From Candidatus Obscuribacterales bacterium (GTDB lineage Bacteria; Cyanobacteriota; Vampirovibrionia; Obscuribacterales; Obscuribacteraceae), in contig JAIELX010000013.1 in NCBI GenBank assembly GCA_019752635.1, forward strand, positions 62,001-126,000: 64,000 bases of DNA. The letters run 5' to 3'. This document shows, one piece after another, positions 37,759 through 46,613 of the stretch. A program made the position numbers and the translations under genes. The notes under the pieces were generated by a model. The model was not told where the DNA came from. It saw only the letters and a list, made by a program, of their open reading frames with translations, and did no database searches. Position 1 is the first letter of the stretch. Each line of letters starts with the position of its first letter.

Positions 37759-39777
37759 TTGCGGGATTGTCACGATCGAGAAGAAGAAGCACTGCAGGTA
37801 GTATCAGGTGCTGGCGTCTCTATTCCCGAGATTGCAGACTACGAGTTTCTCGAAACGCTCGGAAAAGGCGGAAGCTCCGCTGTCTTCAAAGCCAGGCAGC
37901 GCACCATGGATCGTATTGTCGCAGTAAAAGTTCTTCATTCGGTCCATGATCCAGCGGCGTTGCGTCGTTTTGAATCCGAAGTCAAACTGACATTTGCAAT
38001 TGATCATCCCAACATTGTGAAAATTTTGAGCTACGGCGTTTCTGCCGATGAGCGCGCTTATCTGGTTCTTGAGTATCTGGAAGGCGAATCGCTTGCTCAG
38101 AAGCTCACTCGCGGACCCCTGACTTTGTCCGAGTTTCGCACCGTGTTCGTTTCTTTGTTGGGCGCGCTGACAGCGCTGCATCGGGCAAACATTGTTCATC
38201 GCGATGTTAAACCCGGCAACATTTTTCTGTGCGCCAACAGTGAAACGGAAATGATGGTAAAGCTACTGGACATGGGGATCGCTCAGACCACTAGCGGCGA
38301 TGTAACCATGGACGGAACTTTGGTGGGAAGTCCTGCGTACATGAGTCCCGAGCAGTGTGCGGGCGCAGAAGTGGATGGACGAAGCGATTTGTATTCATTG
38401 GGGCTTGTTATGTACGAGAGCATCACAGGAAAGCCCCTGTTCCACGGCGAGTCTGCTCTGGATACCATGCTGAAACAAGCGAAGACCAGCGCCCCGACGA
38501 CGCTCAGTTTGTGCAAACGGGCCGGCATACCAGCCGATTTAGCTCGGTGCTTACTAAAATGTTTGGCCAAGAGACCGCAAGAGCGCTATCCGGATGCTGA
38601 GGCTTTGCTGGGTGATTTGGAACAATATCTGCTAAATGCTGCTGAGTTTTCCTCAGTAAAATACGTGAATCGCGAGAATACACGTTGGATGAAAATTGTC
38701 GCGATAGCTCTGTTTGTAGGTATTTTCTGCGCCCTTACAATCGCGGTCGCTAACCGGGTGCGACCAGAGGAGCCGCTATTCTCAATGCAGCGCGATCCAG
38801 ACGTACTGCTGGCAAAGTCTTTTGAGTTCGCTACTGCCGGTGACACGGACCGCGCCATTGAGCTCATGGAGCAAGCGATGAAACAGTGTCATGGCGACAG
38901 CTGCAAAAGGACGGAAATTTTGTGCAACCTGAGCATCCAGTTTGCTAAGGGAGCAATGAAGGCCAGCGCGGGCGGCGATCGAACGCTTGTGCAACGTTAC
39001 GTCGAGCGGTGTGAGGCGGCAGCTAATGAATGTCTGGGGCTTTGCAAGAAAGCAAAGGCGATGGATGTGGGCATAGTTGCAGCGAGCTCTGAAGCATTGT
39101 TGCAAGCAACAGTTCTTCTGGGAGGCAAAAGCGCTTTTGTTGCGAGATTGACCAAGTTGGAGCAGGTGCCTCAATTCCAATCCGGCCGCGGATTAGAGGG
39201 GGTCTTGACCGGAGCGGCACGAATCGCCAGTAAGAGCTTTCCGCTAGAACCGCTTGCCATGGAACTGTCGCGCAGGGTATTGGATTTGCATCAAGCCGGT
39301 TACGGCGAGGAATCCGTCCAGGTCATGGAGGATCGTATTCTACTCAACAGGATCTATTGCAGGCGCGGAAATCGAAAAGAAGCAGACAAGGTCACGGCTC
39401 AGTTGATGGAAGAGTTAAACAGTGATAAGTTTGATATTCCTCTCTCGACGCGGCGTGACAATGTTGTGGTTCTGGCCGGGGACCTTGTTGCCTCCGGGGG
39501 CTTTGACAAAGCTGAAGAAGTTGTCACGGAACATTTGCGTTGGTATGAGATTGAGTATCGTAATGAACCACTGATTTTGCTCGATTTTTATGAAGTCCGC
39601 GGTTCGATCGCCGCGGGCAAGCGCGATTGGACGAAAGCGATTTTTTACTACGAAAAAGCTGTGAACTGTGTCGCGGATCAGGCATCATCGCTGCGGCTGT
39701 TAAAGGTACGTCAACTGGAAAATATCCGGAAAGTGGCTCGGCAAGAAAATGGTGCTGGGGCGCCGAATCACAACTAA
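37759..39777 (+). CDS. Membrane Ser/Thr protein kinase with C-terminal TPR-like sensor region
   Basis: The 672-residue protein has a Hanks-type kinase domain at about 28-290, with a glycine loop (LGKGGSSAVFKA), VAVKVL lysine, HRDVKPGN with catalytic Asp149, and SPAYMSPEQ in the activation segment. The metal-binding motif reads Asp-Met-Gly (LLDMGIAQT) instead of Asp-Phe-Gly. A single membrane helix (about 310-334) leads to an approximately 340-residue extracytoplasmic part with helical repeats resembling TPRs (ATAGDTDRAIELMEQAM; KRDWTKAIFYYEKAV). Such kinases sense an external cue and phosphorylate cytosolic proteins. The start is TTG at 37759, with GGAT upstream; no better start is seen. The neighbour downstream is a close paralogue in architecture. 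Confidence 0.92.
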   Translation: MRDCHDREEEALQVVSGAGVSIPEIADYEFLETLGKGGSSAVFKARQRTMDRIVAVKVLHSVHDPAALRRFESEVKLTFAIDHPNIVKILSYGVSADERAYLVLEYLEGESLAQKLTRGPLTLSEFRTVFVSLLGALTALHRANIVHRDVKPGNIFLCANSETEMMVKLLDMGIAQTTSGDVTMDGTLVGSPAYMSPEQCAGAEVDGRSDLYSLGLVMYESITGKPLFHGESALDTMLKQAKTSAPTTLSLCKRAGIPADLARCLLKCLAKRPQERYPDAEALLGDLEQYLLNAAEFSSVKYVNRENTRWMKIVAIALFVGIFCALTIAVANRVRPEEPLFSMQRDPDVLLAKSFEFATAGDTDRAIELMEQAMKQCHGDSCKRTEILCNLSIQFAKGAMKASAGGDRTLVQRYVERCEAAANECLGLCKKAKAMDVGIVAASSEALLQATVLLGGKSAFVARLTKLEQVPQFQSGRGLEGVLTGAARIASKSFPLEPLAMELSRRVLDLHQAGYGEESVQVMEDRILLNRIYCRRGNRKEADKVTAQLMEELNSDKFDIPLSTRRDNVVVLAGDLVASGGFDKAEEVVTEHLRWYEIEYRNEPLILLDFYEVRGSIAAGKRDWTKAIFYYEKAVNCVADQASSLRLLKVRQLENIRKVARQENGAGAPNHN

Positions 39778-39861
39778 CCTCTTGCGGGACGAAACGATTA
39801 ACTGCAGTGCGGCGAATGTCTATAATGTAGGGGACTGTGGACTGTCTTCCGTGAGAATCTT

Positions 39862-41691
39862 GTGAGCGACGATCTTCCCACTGTGCCTGATTTACAGAAC
39901 CTAGAGCTTCTGTCGGTTCTAGGTAGAGGTGGAATGTCTGTTGTGTACAAGGCGCGGCAGCCGCTCTCCGGACGCATTGTTGCCGTGAAGCTTTTGTCCG
40001 ACCAGTTGCTCGAGAAAAATGATGTGTTGCGATTTGAACGCGAAGCCAAAATTATGGCTGCATTGACTCACCCTAACATTGCTTCCATTTTTCAGTTTGG
40101 CATAGTGCCTAAACCATACATAGTGATGGAATTTCTTGAAGGCGGTTCACTGGCAGAGCGGCTGAGCGAACGTCCTTTGACACCGCCCGAATCAGTTGCG
40201 GTGTTCTCCGCGATTTGTTATGCGCTCACCCTTATGCACGACTCTGGAATTATTCACCGTGATATTAAACCAGCCAACATCATGTTCGCAAATCAAGGTG
40301 ATCGTACCATTCCGAAATTGATGGACTTTGGTATCGCGAAGCCGGCGATGGACCCGGCATCGCAAAGTCAGGCTCTGACGGCTGAGGGACACCTGATCGG
40401 TAGCCCTGCGTACATGAGCCCGGAACAGTGTGCCGGGGAGGAGCTCGATGTGCGGAGCGACGTTTATTCGCTGTGTTGTGTAATCTTCGAATCGCTTACT
40501 GGACAACCCCTGTTTGCCGGCAGCAACGCACTGGAGCAGATGTATTTGCATTCGAACTCGGAGCGCCCTTCTGCTGTAGATGTTGCAACCAAGTACCATT
40601 TACCTCTTTCGCTTGTCGCCTGCGTTATGAAGGGACTGACCGTTGAAAAAGCGCAACGATGGAATTCTGCAGCTGAACTTGCGCAGGAATTGCAATGCGC
40701 GGTTCTTACCGAAGATAGACCGACCCGGCCGGTCCGAGGATCTCCTTTGCTGACGATTGTGACGATCGTCCTGTTGAGTGGTGTTATATACGGTATCGCT
40801 AATGTGCTCGAACAGAATGAATCCAATCTGCTCTTTCAGCCGAAGACAGCGAAACCCCGGGTTATGAGAAGGCTTCCCGATGATTTTGAGGAGCTGTTTG
40901 ACCATCTAAAAGCGTTGCCACCGGAGCAGCGAACGACGGAGTTGCCAATTTATCGCAAGGCATTTGACAGACTGGCCAAGCAAGAGATCTTGGCGCTCAA
41001 AGGTGATCTTAGAGCGCCAACGTTGCACGCGGTTCTGAGTGGCATCTTTAGGCTTCAGTTTCTCGTTCTCGGTCGACAGTTCATGGACGCGGAGTATAAA
41101 AAACGGCTGCACGACCCGACTTACAAAGACAATCCTTATGCGTTAGCCCACTTAAAGCGCGCCATGGCTGTCGAGCAACTTAGAGTCACTGGCACCATTA
41201 ATCCGCAGCTGGCGGAATCGCTTCTAAGCTTCGACGATAGAGAACTTGGACCCGCGCATGAGACCACCTTGTGGGACGTCACTAATTTAATGACGAGCGC
41301 CTCGAAAAGGCGCAATAACGAGCAGGTGAATCGCTACTTCGACCGGCTAGAGACCGCGATTAACGATAAGGATTCTCGTCTTTCACAACAGACCCGGGAG
41401 CAACTTGTCGAATCGATTATTCTGGCGGTGCACCGCACGCGGTATGTCGCCCGCGGGCTAACCCTGGTGGACACTCAAATTGCGAAAGGCAATCACACAA
41501 GTCCAGGCGCCGAAGGAACGCTTTGGTACCTCAAATCCTTGTGTTTCAAGACATTGAAGCGCTTACCCGAAGAAGAAGCAGCACTGGGCAAGTGCATTGA
41601 TCTTTCTCGCCCCGACGCGCCCCAGCAAATCCGCGCCCGTGAGCGCTTGAAGGCAATCAGAGCGGCCGCGAAGACTCACTCCTTTGAGTGA
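39862..41691 (+). CDS. Membrane Ser/Thr protein kinase, paralogue of the preceding gene
   Basis: This 609-residue protein has a kinase domain at about 12-275: LGRGGMSVVYKA loop, VAVKLL lysine, HRDIKPAN with catalytic Asp134, a normal DFG (LMDFGIAKP), and GSPAYMSPEQCAG, which is nearly the same in the upstream kinase. A membrane helix follows at about 294-316, then an approximately 290-residue extracytoplasmic helical region without clear Cys or catalytic motifs. The kinase domains of the pair are similar but the outer regions are not, suggesting duplication followed by replacement or divergence of the sensor part. It starts with GTG at 39862, 84 bp after the previous stop, probably in one transcript. 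Confidence 0.92.
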   Translation: MSDDLPTVPDLQNLELLSVLGRGGMSVVYKARQPLSGRIVAVKLLSDQLLEKNDVLRFEREAKIMAALTHPNIASIFQFGIVPKPYIVMEFLEGGSLAERLSERPLTPPESVAVFSAICYALTLMHDSGIIHRDIKPANIMFANQGDRTIPKLMDFGIAKPAMDPASQSQALTAEGHLIGSPAYMSPEQCAGEELDVRSDVYSLCCVIFESLTGQPLFAGSNALEQMYLHSNSERPSAVDVATKYHLPLSLVACVMKGLTVEKAQRWNSAAELAQELQCAVLTEDRPTRPVRGSPLLTIVTIVLLSGVIYGIANVLEQNESNLLFQPKTAKPRVMRRLPDDFEELFDHLKALPPEQRTTELPIYRKAFDRLAKQEILALKGDLRAPTLHAVLSGIFRLQFLVLGRQFMDAEYKKRLHDPTYKDNPYALAHLKRAMAVEQLRVTGTINPQLAESLLSFDDRELGPAHETTLWDVTNLMTSASKRRNNEQVNRYFDRLETAINDKDSRLSQQTREQLVESIILAVHRTRYVARGLTLVDTQIAKGNHTSPGAEGTLWYLKSLCFKTLKRLPEEEAALGKCIDLSRPDAPQQIRARERLKAIRAAAKTHSFE

Positions 41692-41925
41692 TAAGTCCTG
41701 CCGGAAACGCGAAATTATCTATTACACATAAATTTTGCGCGCCGACTTCACATGCAATTCACACAGGACATATATGCTAGCCATCATAAGCTCCGTTCCC
41801 TGCCTGAACGATGCTTGGCAGTGGAAATTCCCGGACCGCTTTTGCCCCGGTCGGAAAACAGCCACAAAGGTTATCAGCTTGATTGTAGTTACGGCAACGG
41901 TTTCAGGCGAATTTCGCGGAGCACC

Positions 41926-42231
41926 ATGGAACAATCAGTCGAGGTCAAAGGAAGTGATATTGTATTAGCTGCCGCTCGCAATTCTTACGAGCGTGGCGAC
42001 ATTATTAGTTCTATTCACCTTTACTTGCAGGCAGTGGATCTAATTGAATGTAAGTTGGGTAGCAGCCATTTGCGTTTGGCTCAGCCACTCATGCGGCTAG
42101 GCAACCTCTATGAGCAGTCCGGTAACAATAGCGATGCTGAGCATTTTTTCAAACGAGCGGCGGAAGTTTTAGCCAGGAATTGTGCCGAACGAACGCATCC
42201 TGATTCAATGAAGCTCTACACAGTGGAGTAA
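41926..42231 (+). CDS. Small TPR-like protein
   Basis: The frame encodes 101 residues with two TPR-like helical hairpins: LAAARNSYERGDIISSIHLYLQAV and LAQPLMRLGNLYEQSGNNSDAEHFFKRAAEVL (positions of the small Ala/Gly and Tyr residues fit). It has no signal peptide or catalytic motif. I chose the ATG at 41926, preceded by GGAG; the frame is open further upstream to an ATG at 41752, but that extension looks non-coding. It lies between two TPR-containing genes of the kinase cluster, suggesting a protein-interaction role there (inference). Confidence 0.55.
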   Translation: MEQSVEVKGSDIVLAAARNSYERGDIISSIHLYLQAVDLIECKLGSSHLRLAQPLMRLGNLYEQSGNNSDAEHFFKRAAEVLARNCAERTHPDSMKLYTVE

Positions 42232-42406
42232 GAGCTTCGTTTGTCTTATCTTGTCTACACATTAAATCGCTTGATCTGAAATCGTCGAATCTACCTGGTG
42301 TAACCTTTGATAGAGCGGCATTCGGAGTCCTCTGTCCTGTGCGGGTGACGCCGTTGGTTGAACGCGGATCCTGGTATAAAAATATAAGCGCCTTACTGTG
42401 TGAATC

Positions 42407-43549
42407 ATGACCGTAAGTAAAAATACTCTTGCTCGTAACGTCATCTGCAAATGGCTGCCGCTGTTCGGCGCCGTCGGTGCGATTGTGTTGCTCTCTTCTC
42501 GCGCCTGCCCTGCCTCTGACGTTGCGGCTTCAACGCCTCGGAGCAGTACTGATTCCAGAGTTCTGGTGCGAGAGGGTATTTCGCTTATGCACCTGAACAA
42601 GAATCAGGAAGCTGTCGACAAGTTACAGCAAGCCGTTTCCCTAAACGGTGATTCACCCGAGGCTTATCACTCACTTGCTTTGGTGCTCTCCAAGATTGGC
42701 AAGATGAACGATGCAATTGCGGCCATGCGCAAAGCATTGGAGCTACGGCCGGACTCGGACGCGTCCTGGTTGACGCTGGGCGGATTTTACCAGTCGAACG
42801 GTAACATTGAGGAAGCGCTTGCTACCTATAAAGCCTTTCTGGAACGTTTTCCCGACCATAAAATGAAGCGTAAAGTCGAGGCTTTGCGTGATTCCTTGAC
42901 GGCCGAACAGAGAGAATCGAAAATCCGCCAGGAGCAAGACCGGATTTTGCAGGATCGTCCCTCCACTCAAGAGCGCTCGATTGTGGCGCCGTTGGCGGCA
43001 GAGTTTAGCTCCGGCAACGACGATTATCTGGCGCAGATGTTCGCCAAGGGGGTGAACCGTTGGCCTCGCGAGCGTATTCCGATAACGGTCTACATCCACG
43101 ACGGCGCTGGCGTTCCCGGTTATCGTGAGGCGTTCGGACGGATTTTGCGTCGCTCATTTGATGACTGGTCCACGGCGTCGGATCGGCAGGTTGCCTTTGC
43201 CTTCGTAAACTCACCGAAAGAAGCTCGCCTTCAGTGTTTCTGGACCGACCGCGTTGCCGATACGGGGAATGCCGCCGAAGCGGGCGATGCCCGTATTTCG
43301 ATGGATCAAGACGGTATCTGCAAGAGCGAGATCTGGTTCTTGACTCAGCCGGTTTCGAAAACCATTCCACTTACCGACAATTACTTTCGGCTGGTGTCGC
43401 TACATGAAATTGGGCACGGGCTCGGCATGTCCGGTCATACCACCAACCCTGACGACATCATGTTCTATTCCGCTACGTTCAAAGACGTCTGGCGGGAATT
43501 GTCGGGACGCGACAGCCGCTCCGTCAAACGCCTGTATAAGGACCTCTAG
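42407..43549 (+). CDS. Secreted TPR and matrixin-like zinc metalloprotease fusion
   Basis: The 380-residue protein has an N-terminal signal-like segment (about 1-37: basic start, hydrophobic core LPLFGAVGAIVLLSS). About three TPR units follow (about 50-160; EAVDKLQQAVSLNGDSPEAY, DAIAAMRKALELRPDS, EEALATYKAFLERFPD), then a linker. The C-terminal domain (about 215-380) has the zinc motif HEIGHGLGMSGH with His333, His337 and His343 and catalytic Glu334, followed by DDIMFY as a Met-turn. That is the HExxHxxGxxH arrangement of matrixins and related metzincins. The substrate is unknown, and a self or envelope protein is possible. The location after the kinase pair suggests a joint transcript, though the 175-bp gap may hold its own promoter. 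Confidence 0.85.
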   Translation: MTVSKNTLARNVICKWLPLFGAVGAIVLLSSRACPASDVAASTPRSSTDSRVLVREGISLMHLNKNQEAVDKLQQAVSLNGDSPEAYHSLALVLSKIGKMNDAIAAMRKALELRPDSDASWLTLGGFYQSNGNIEEALATYKAFLERFPDHKMKRKVEALRDSLTAEQRESKIRQEQDRILQDRPSTQERSIVAPLAAEFSSGNDDYLAQMFAKGVNRWPRERIPITVYIHDGAGVPGYREAFGRILRRSFDDWSTASDRQVAFAFVNSPKEARLQCFWTDRVADTGNAAEAGDARISMDQDGICKSEIWFLTQPVSKTIPLTDNYFRLVSLHEIGHGLGMSGHTTNPDDIMFYSATFKDVWRELSGRDSRSVKRLYKDL

Positions 43550-43603
43550 ACGAGACGGTCCCGGGATTTAGAAGCAGGGCTTGCCGACGCTTGAGGCCTT
43601 TGA

Positions 43604-44830
43604 TCAGTTGGCTGAACCGACTGTTTCCATTTCGTCGAGGCACGCTACTCCCGGTAACTCTAGCCCTTCGATGAACTCCAGCGACGCTCCGCCGCCGGTG
43701 GACACGTGCGTGAACGCGTCGGGTTTGATCCCCTTCGCTTCGATTGCCGCAACCGAGTCGCCACCGCCGACCACTGTTTGTGCTCCTTTAGCGGTCAACG
43801 ATACGAGTGTATCGATAAGGGCATAAGTCGCTTTTTCAAATCCTTCGAACTCGAAGGCGCCGAGCGGTCCATTCCATAGAATTGATTTGCAGCGCGCTAG
43901 TTCTTTGTTAATTCTCTCTGTTGTCGCTGGACCGAGATCCAGACCCATTTGATCTTGCGGAATAGCATCGACGGCGTACACTGCAGATGGTGCACCGGCT
44001 TTGAATTCCGCAGCGCATACGACGTCCGACGGTAGAACCACTGTTGCTCCGCTTGCTTCAAATTCCTTCAGCAGGTCACGGCAGTAGTCAATTCGATCTT
44101 CTTCAACTAGCGACTTTCCGGTTTGTCTGCCTTGAGCGCGCAAGAACGTAAATGCCATGGCGCCGCCGACAACCAGTACGTCGACTTTCCCTACAAGGTT
44201 CTTGAGCACGCCGATCTTTGTCGAAACCTTTGCGCCACCAATTACAGTGGCGAATGGGCGCACTGGTGTATGCAGAATCTCGCCCAGGGTCTTAATTTCT
44301 TTGTTGAGCAGGAATCCCGACAGAGCGGGACGCAAATGCTTGCTGACGCCGTGCGTGCTGGCATGAGCGCGATGGGCGGTGCCGAAGGCATCGTTGACGT
44401 AAATGTCTGCTTGAGCAGCAAGTTCCTTGGCAAAGTCCGGATCATTCTTCTCTTCCTCGGCGTGGAAGCGCACGTTCTCCAGGAGAGCGACGTCGCCGTC
44501 TTTCATCTTTGCCAATTCTTGTTTGGCGGTTTCACCGATGGTGGCGGGAACGAATCGTACCTCTTTGCCGAGTAGTTCTGAAAGTCTTTGCGCGATTGGC
44601 TTCAAGCTGTATTTTTCAGTAACGCCTTTGGGCCGCCCCAAATGGGATACAAGAATAACCTTGGCACCCGCTGCGCTGAGGTGTTTGATTGTATCCATTG
44701 CGGCGCGAATGCGTGAGTCATCGGCGATACTGCGGTCATCGTTTTGCGGAACGTTGAAGTCGACGCGAACAAGAACTCGTTTGCCTTTGTAGGCTTCGTG
44801 TCCTAAGTGGGAAATAGTCTTCTTGTGCAT
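43604..44830 (-). CDS. pgk: Phosphoglycerate kinase
   Basis: The 408 residues match the usual length of bacterial PGK. Visible motifs are RVLVRVDFNVPQ at the N-terminus, the substrate-binding region SHLGRPKG, LLENVRFHAEEEKND, and GPLGAFEFEGFEKAT with GGGDSVAAIE near the C-terminus. It converts 1,3-bisphosphoglycerate and ADP to 3-phosphoglycerate and ATP in glycolysis. The frame runs up to 44893, but the ATG at 44830 is preceded by GAGGG seven bases upstream and begins with the conserved N-terminus. It follows gap by 89 bp in the same direction; a strong hairpin lies in this gap. Confidence 0.97.
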   Translation of the reverse strand: MHKKTISHLGHEAYKGKRVLVRVDFNVPQNDDRSIADDSRIRAAMDTIKHLSAAGAKVILVSHLGRPKGVTEKYSLKPIAQRLSELLGKEVRFVPATIGETAKQELAKMKDGDVALLENVRFHAEEEKNDPDFAKELAAQADIYVNDAFGTAHRAHASTHGVSKHLRPALSGFLLNKEIKTLGEILHTPVRPFATVIGGAKVSTKIGVLKNLVGKVDVLVVGGAMAFTFLRAQGRQTGKSLVEEDRIDYCRDLLKEFEASGATVVLPSDVVCAAEFKAGAPSAVYAVDAIPQDQMGLDLGPATTERINKELARCKSILWNGPLGAFEFEGFEKATYALIDTLVSLTAKGAQTVVGGGDSVAAIEAKGIKPDAFTHVSTGGGASLEFIEGLELPGVACLDEMETVGSAN

Positions 44831-44870
44831 GTTCAACCCTCGCTTGTTCCGAAACTCACAGTAGATAGTG

Positions 44871-44902
44871 ACGGAGGGCATGTCTGGTGACATGCCCTCC
44901 GT
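44871..44902 (-). promoter_or_regulatory. 14-bp perfect hairpin between gap and pgk
   Basis: ACGGAGGGCATGTC (44871-44884) and GACATGCCCTCCGT (44889-44902) pair perfectly around a 4-nt loop. In the direction of transcription no T-run follows, so this is more likely an RNA-processing or stabilising element, or a protein site, than a terminator. Confidence 0.6.
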
Positions 44903-44919
44903 AGATGTTTCCTGGTTTG

Positions 44920-45945
44920 TTAGACCTTTGCCAGTGCAAGCTTGTTAGCTACCATCACTGCCAGTTCAACCAGTCGGTTGCTGTAGCCCCACTCGTTGTC
45001 GTACCAGGCAATTACTTTGACCATGCGGTCTCCCACGATCATGGTCAAGTCGCCGTCGACTACGGAGGACAATTTGTTGCCGCAGAAATCGGCGGAAACC
45101 AACGGTAGCTCGGAGTAACCCAAGATTCCTTTGAGACCGTTTCCGGCTGCTTTCTTCAACACTTCATTGATGGTTTCTCTAGTGACCGGCTTCTTGGTTG
45201 TAGCAACCAGGTCTACTACCGATACGTTCGGCGTAGGAACTCGCATGGCGAAGCCATTCAATTTGCCTTTCAAGTGAGGCATTACCAGTCCGATGGCCTT
45301 GGCTGCACCAGTGCTGGAAGGAATCATCGAAAGTGCTGCGGCGCGCGCTCTGCGCAAATCTTTATGCCCGGTGTCCAGCAGACGCTGGTCCAGCGTGTAG
45401 CTATGGATCGTGGTCATCAAACCTTGTTCGATTCCGAACTCATCATCGATTGCTTTCGCTACCGGTGCCAGGCAATTGGTGGTGCAGCTGGCGTTGGAGA
45501 TGATGTTGTGCTTAGCTGGATCATACTGCTTGTCGTTGACACCGATAACGATTGTGATGTCTTCGTCTTTGGCCGGTGCCGAAATCAATACTTTCTTCGC
45601 GCCTGCGCTGATGTGTCCTTTGGCCTTGTTTGCTTCGGTGAACACGCCGCTGCACTCGAGAACAATGTCGATTCCGAGCTTTGCCCAGGGGCAGGTGCTC
45701 GGATCTTTCTCTTTGGAAAATGCGATCTTCTTACCGTCGATTACCAAAGTGTCTTCGGTGTGCGAAATTTCGTTCGGCAAAATGCCCAAAATTGAATCGT
45801 ACTTGAGCAAGTGTGCGGATTGCATCGTATCTTGCAGTGGATCGTTGATTGCAACTACTTCAAGATCCTTCGGTTGCGACTCCAAATAGGCTCTTAATGC
45901 GTTGCGGCCGATTCTGCCAAAACCATTGATTGCTACTTTTGCCAT
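44920..45945 (-). CDS. gap: Glyceraldehyde-3-phosphate dehydrogenase, type I
   Basis: The 341 residues start with MAKVAINGFGRIGRNALRAY, the NAD-binding loop. INDPLQD supplies an Asp at the cofactor position that favours NAD over NADP. The catalytic SNASCTTNCLAPVAK has Cys154, and WYDNEWGYSNR closes the C-terminal motif. It oxidises glyceraldehyde-3-phosphate to 1,3-bisphosphoglycerate, the substrate of the next gene's product. The ATG at 45945 follows AGGAGG by five bases; the longer frame to 46080 is not the gene. It is divergent from the NifU-type gene across a region of about 380 bp that must hold both promoters. Confidence 0.97.
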   Translation of the reverse strand: MAKVAINGFGRIGRNALRAYLESQPKDLEVVAINDPLQDTMQSAHLLKYDSILGILPNEISHTEDTLVIDGKKIAFSKEKDPSTCPWAKLGIDIVLECSGVFTEANKAKGHISAGAKKVLISAPAKDEDITIVIGVNDKQYDPAKHNIISNASCTTNCLAPVAKAIDDEFGIEQGLMTTIHSYTLDQRLLDTGHKDLRRARAAALSMIPSSTGAAKAIGLVMPHLKGKLNGFAMRVPTPNVSVVDLVATTKKPVTRETINEVLKKAAGNGLKGILGYSELPLVSADFCGNKLSSVVDGDLTMIVGDRMVKVIAWYDNEWGYSNRLVELAVMVANKLALAKV

Positions 45946-46329
45946 GAGGCCTCCTGTGGCTAATACACGTCCGGAAGGATTGCTTGACTGCCCCGCTGCT
46001 AAGCCTGCGAGCTCGCCCGTACTTATTGCAGGCGGGGTGGCGGTTTCCGAAGGAAAGAATAGCGTGGCTTGTCGCCACAAGCGGATTCATTTACAGGACC
46101 TTAATCATAGGCGTTCGCATACTGTTACGCGACCGAGCTATTGACGAGCTCCGTTACGGGATCTCAGCCCGACCCGCCACACTTCATAATGGTTTCGGGG
46201 GGCGAACTGCTGCCGGCATCCTGTCCCCTTGAATTGGGGCTGCCGGGAGACAATTCGGCGCCGAGCGGCAAAGCGGTTATAATTGACGAAAGTTGTCCCT
46301 CGGGGCCGTTGGATATTGTGGGAGAGGTA

Positions 46330-46554
46330 ATGGAAATGCGTGATCAAATCGAGGAGGTTCTGGACAGACTCAGACCCATGCTCATGGCGGACGGTGGAAA
46401 CATCGAGCTTATCGATTATAAGGACGGGGAAGTGTTCGTTACCCTGGTTGGCGCGTGCGGCATGTGCCCTAGCTCGACAATGACTCTGAAGATGGGGGTT
46501 GAGCGCGCATTGAAAGAAGCCCTTCCGGAAGTGAAGCGTGTGGTTCAAGTCTAA
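46330..46554 (+). CDS. NifU C-terminal-domain Fe-S scaffold protein
   Basis: The 74-residue protein is a stand-alone NifU C-terminal (Nfu) domain: MRDQIEEVLDRLRPMLMADGG, a GGNIELIDY strand, and the cluster-binding GACGMCPSSTMTLKMGVERAL with the Cys-x-x-Cys pair. Such proteins carry [4Fe-4S] clusters to target apoproteins. The length matches the short cyanobacterial and Gram-positive type. GGAGAGG directly before the ATG at 46330 supports this start; the frame upstream to 46141 appears non-coding. A strong intrinsic terminator follows 25 bp after the stop. Confidence 0.93.
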   Translation: MEMRDQIEEVLDRLRPMLMADGGNIELIDYKDGEVFVTLVGACGMCPSSTMTLKMGVERALKEALPEVKRVVQV

Positions 46555-46578
46555 GGTAACGCCTCAAGAGCAGATTTC

Positions 46579-46611
46579 GGCTGTCACTTCGCAAGTGGCA
46601 GCCTTTTTTTT
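46579..46611 (+). terminator. Intrinsic terminator of the NifU-type gene
   Basis: The stem GGCTGTCACTT / AAGTGGCAGCC (one G-T pair) has a 3-nt loop and is followed by eight T. It ends just before the stop of the convergent crotonase gene. Confidence 0.9.
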
Positions 46612-46613
46612 GT

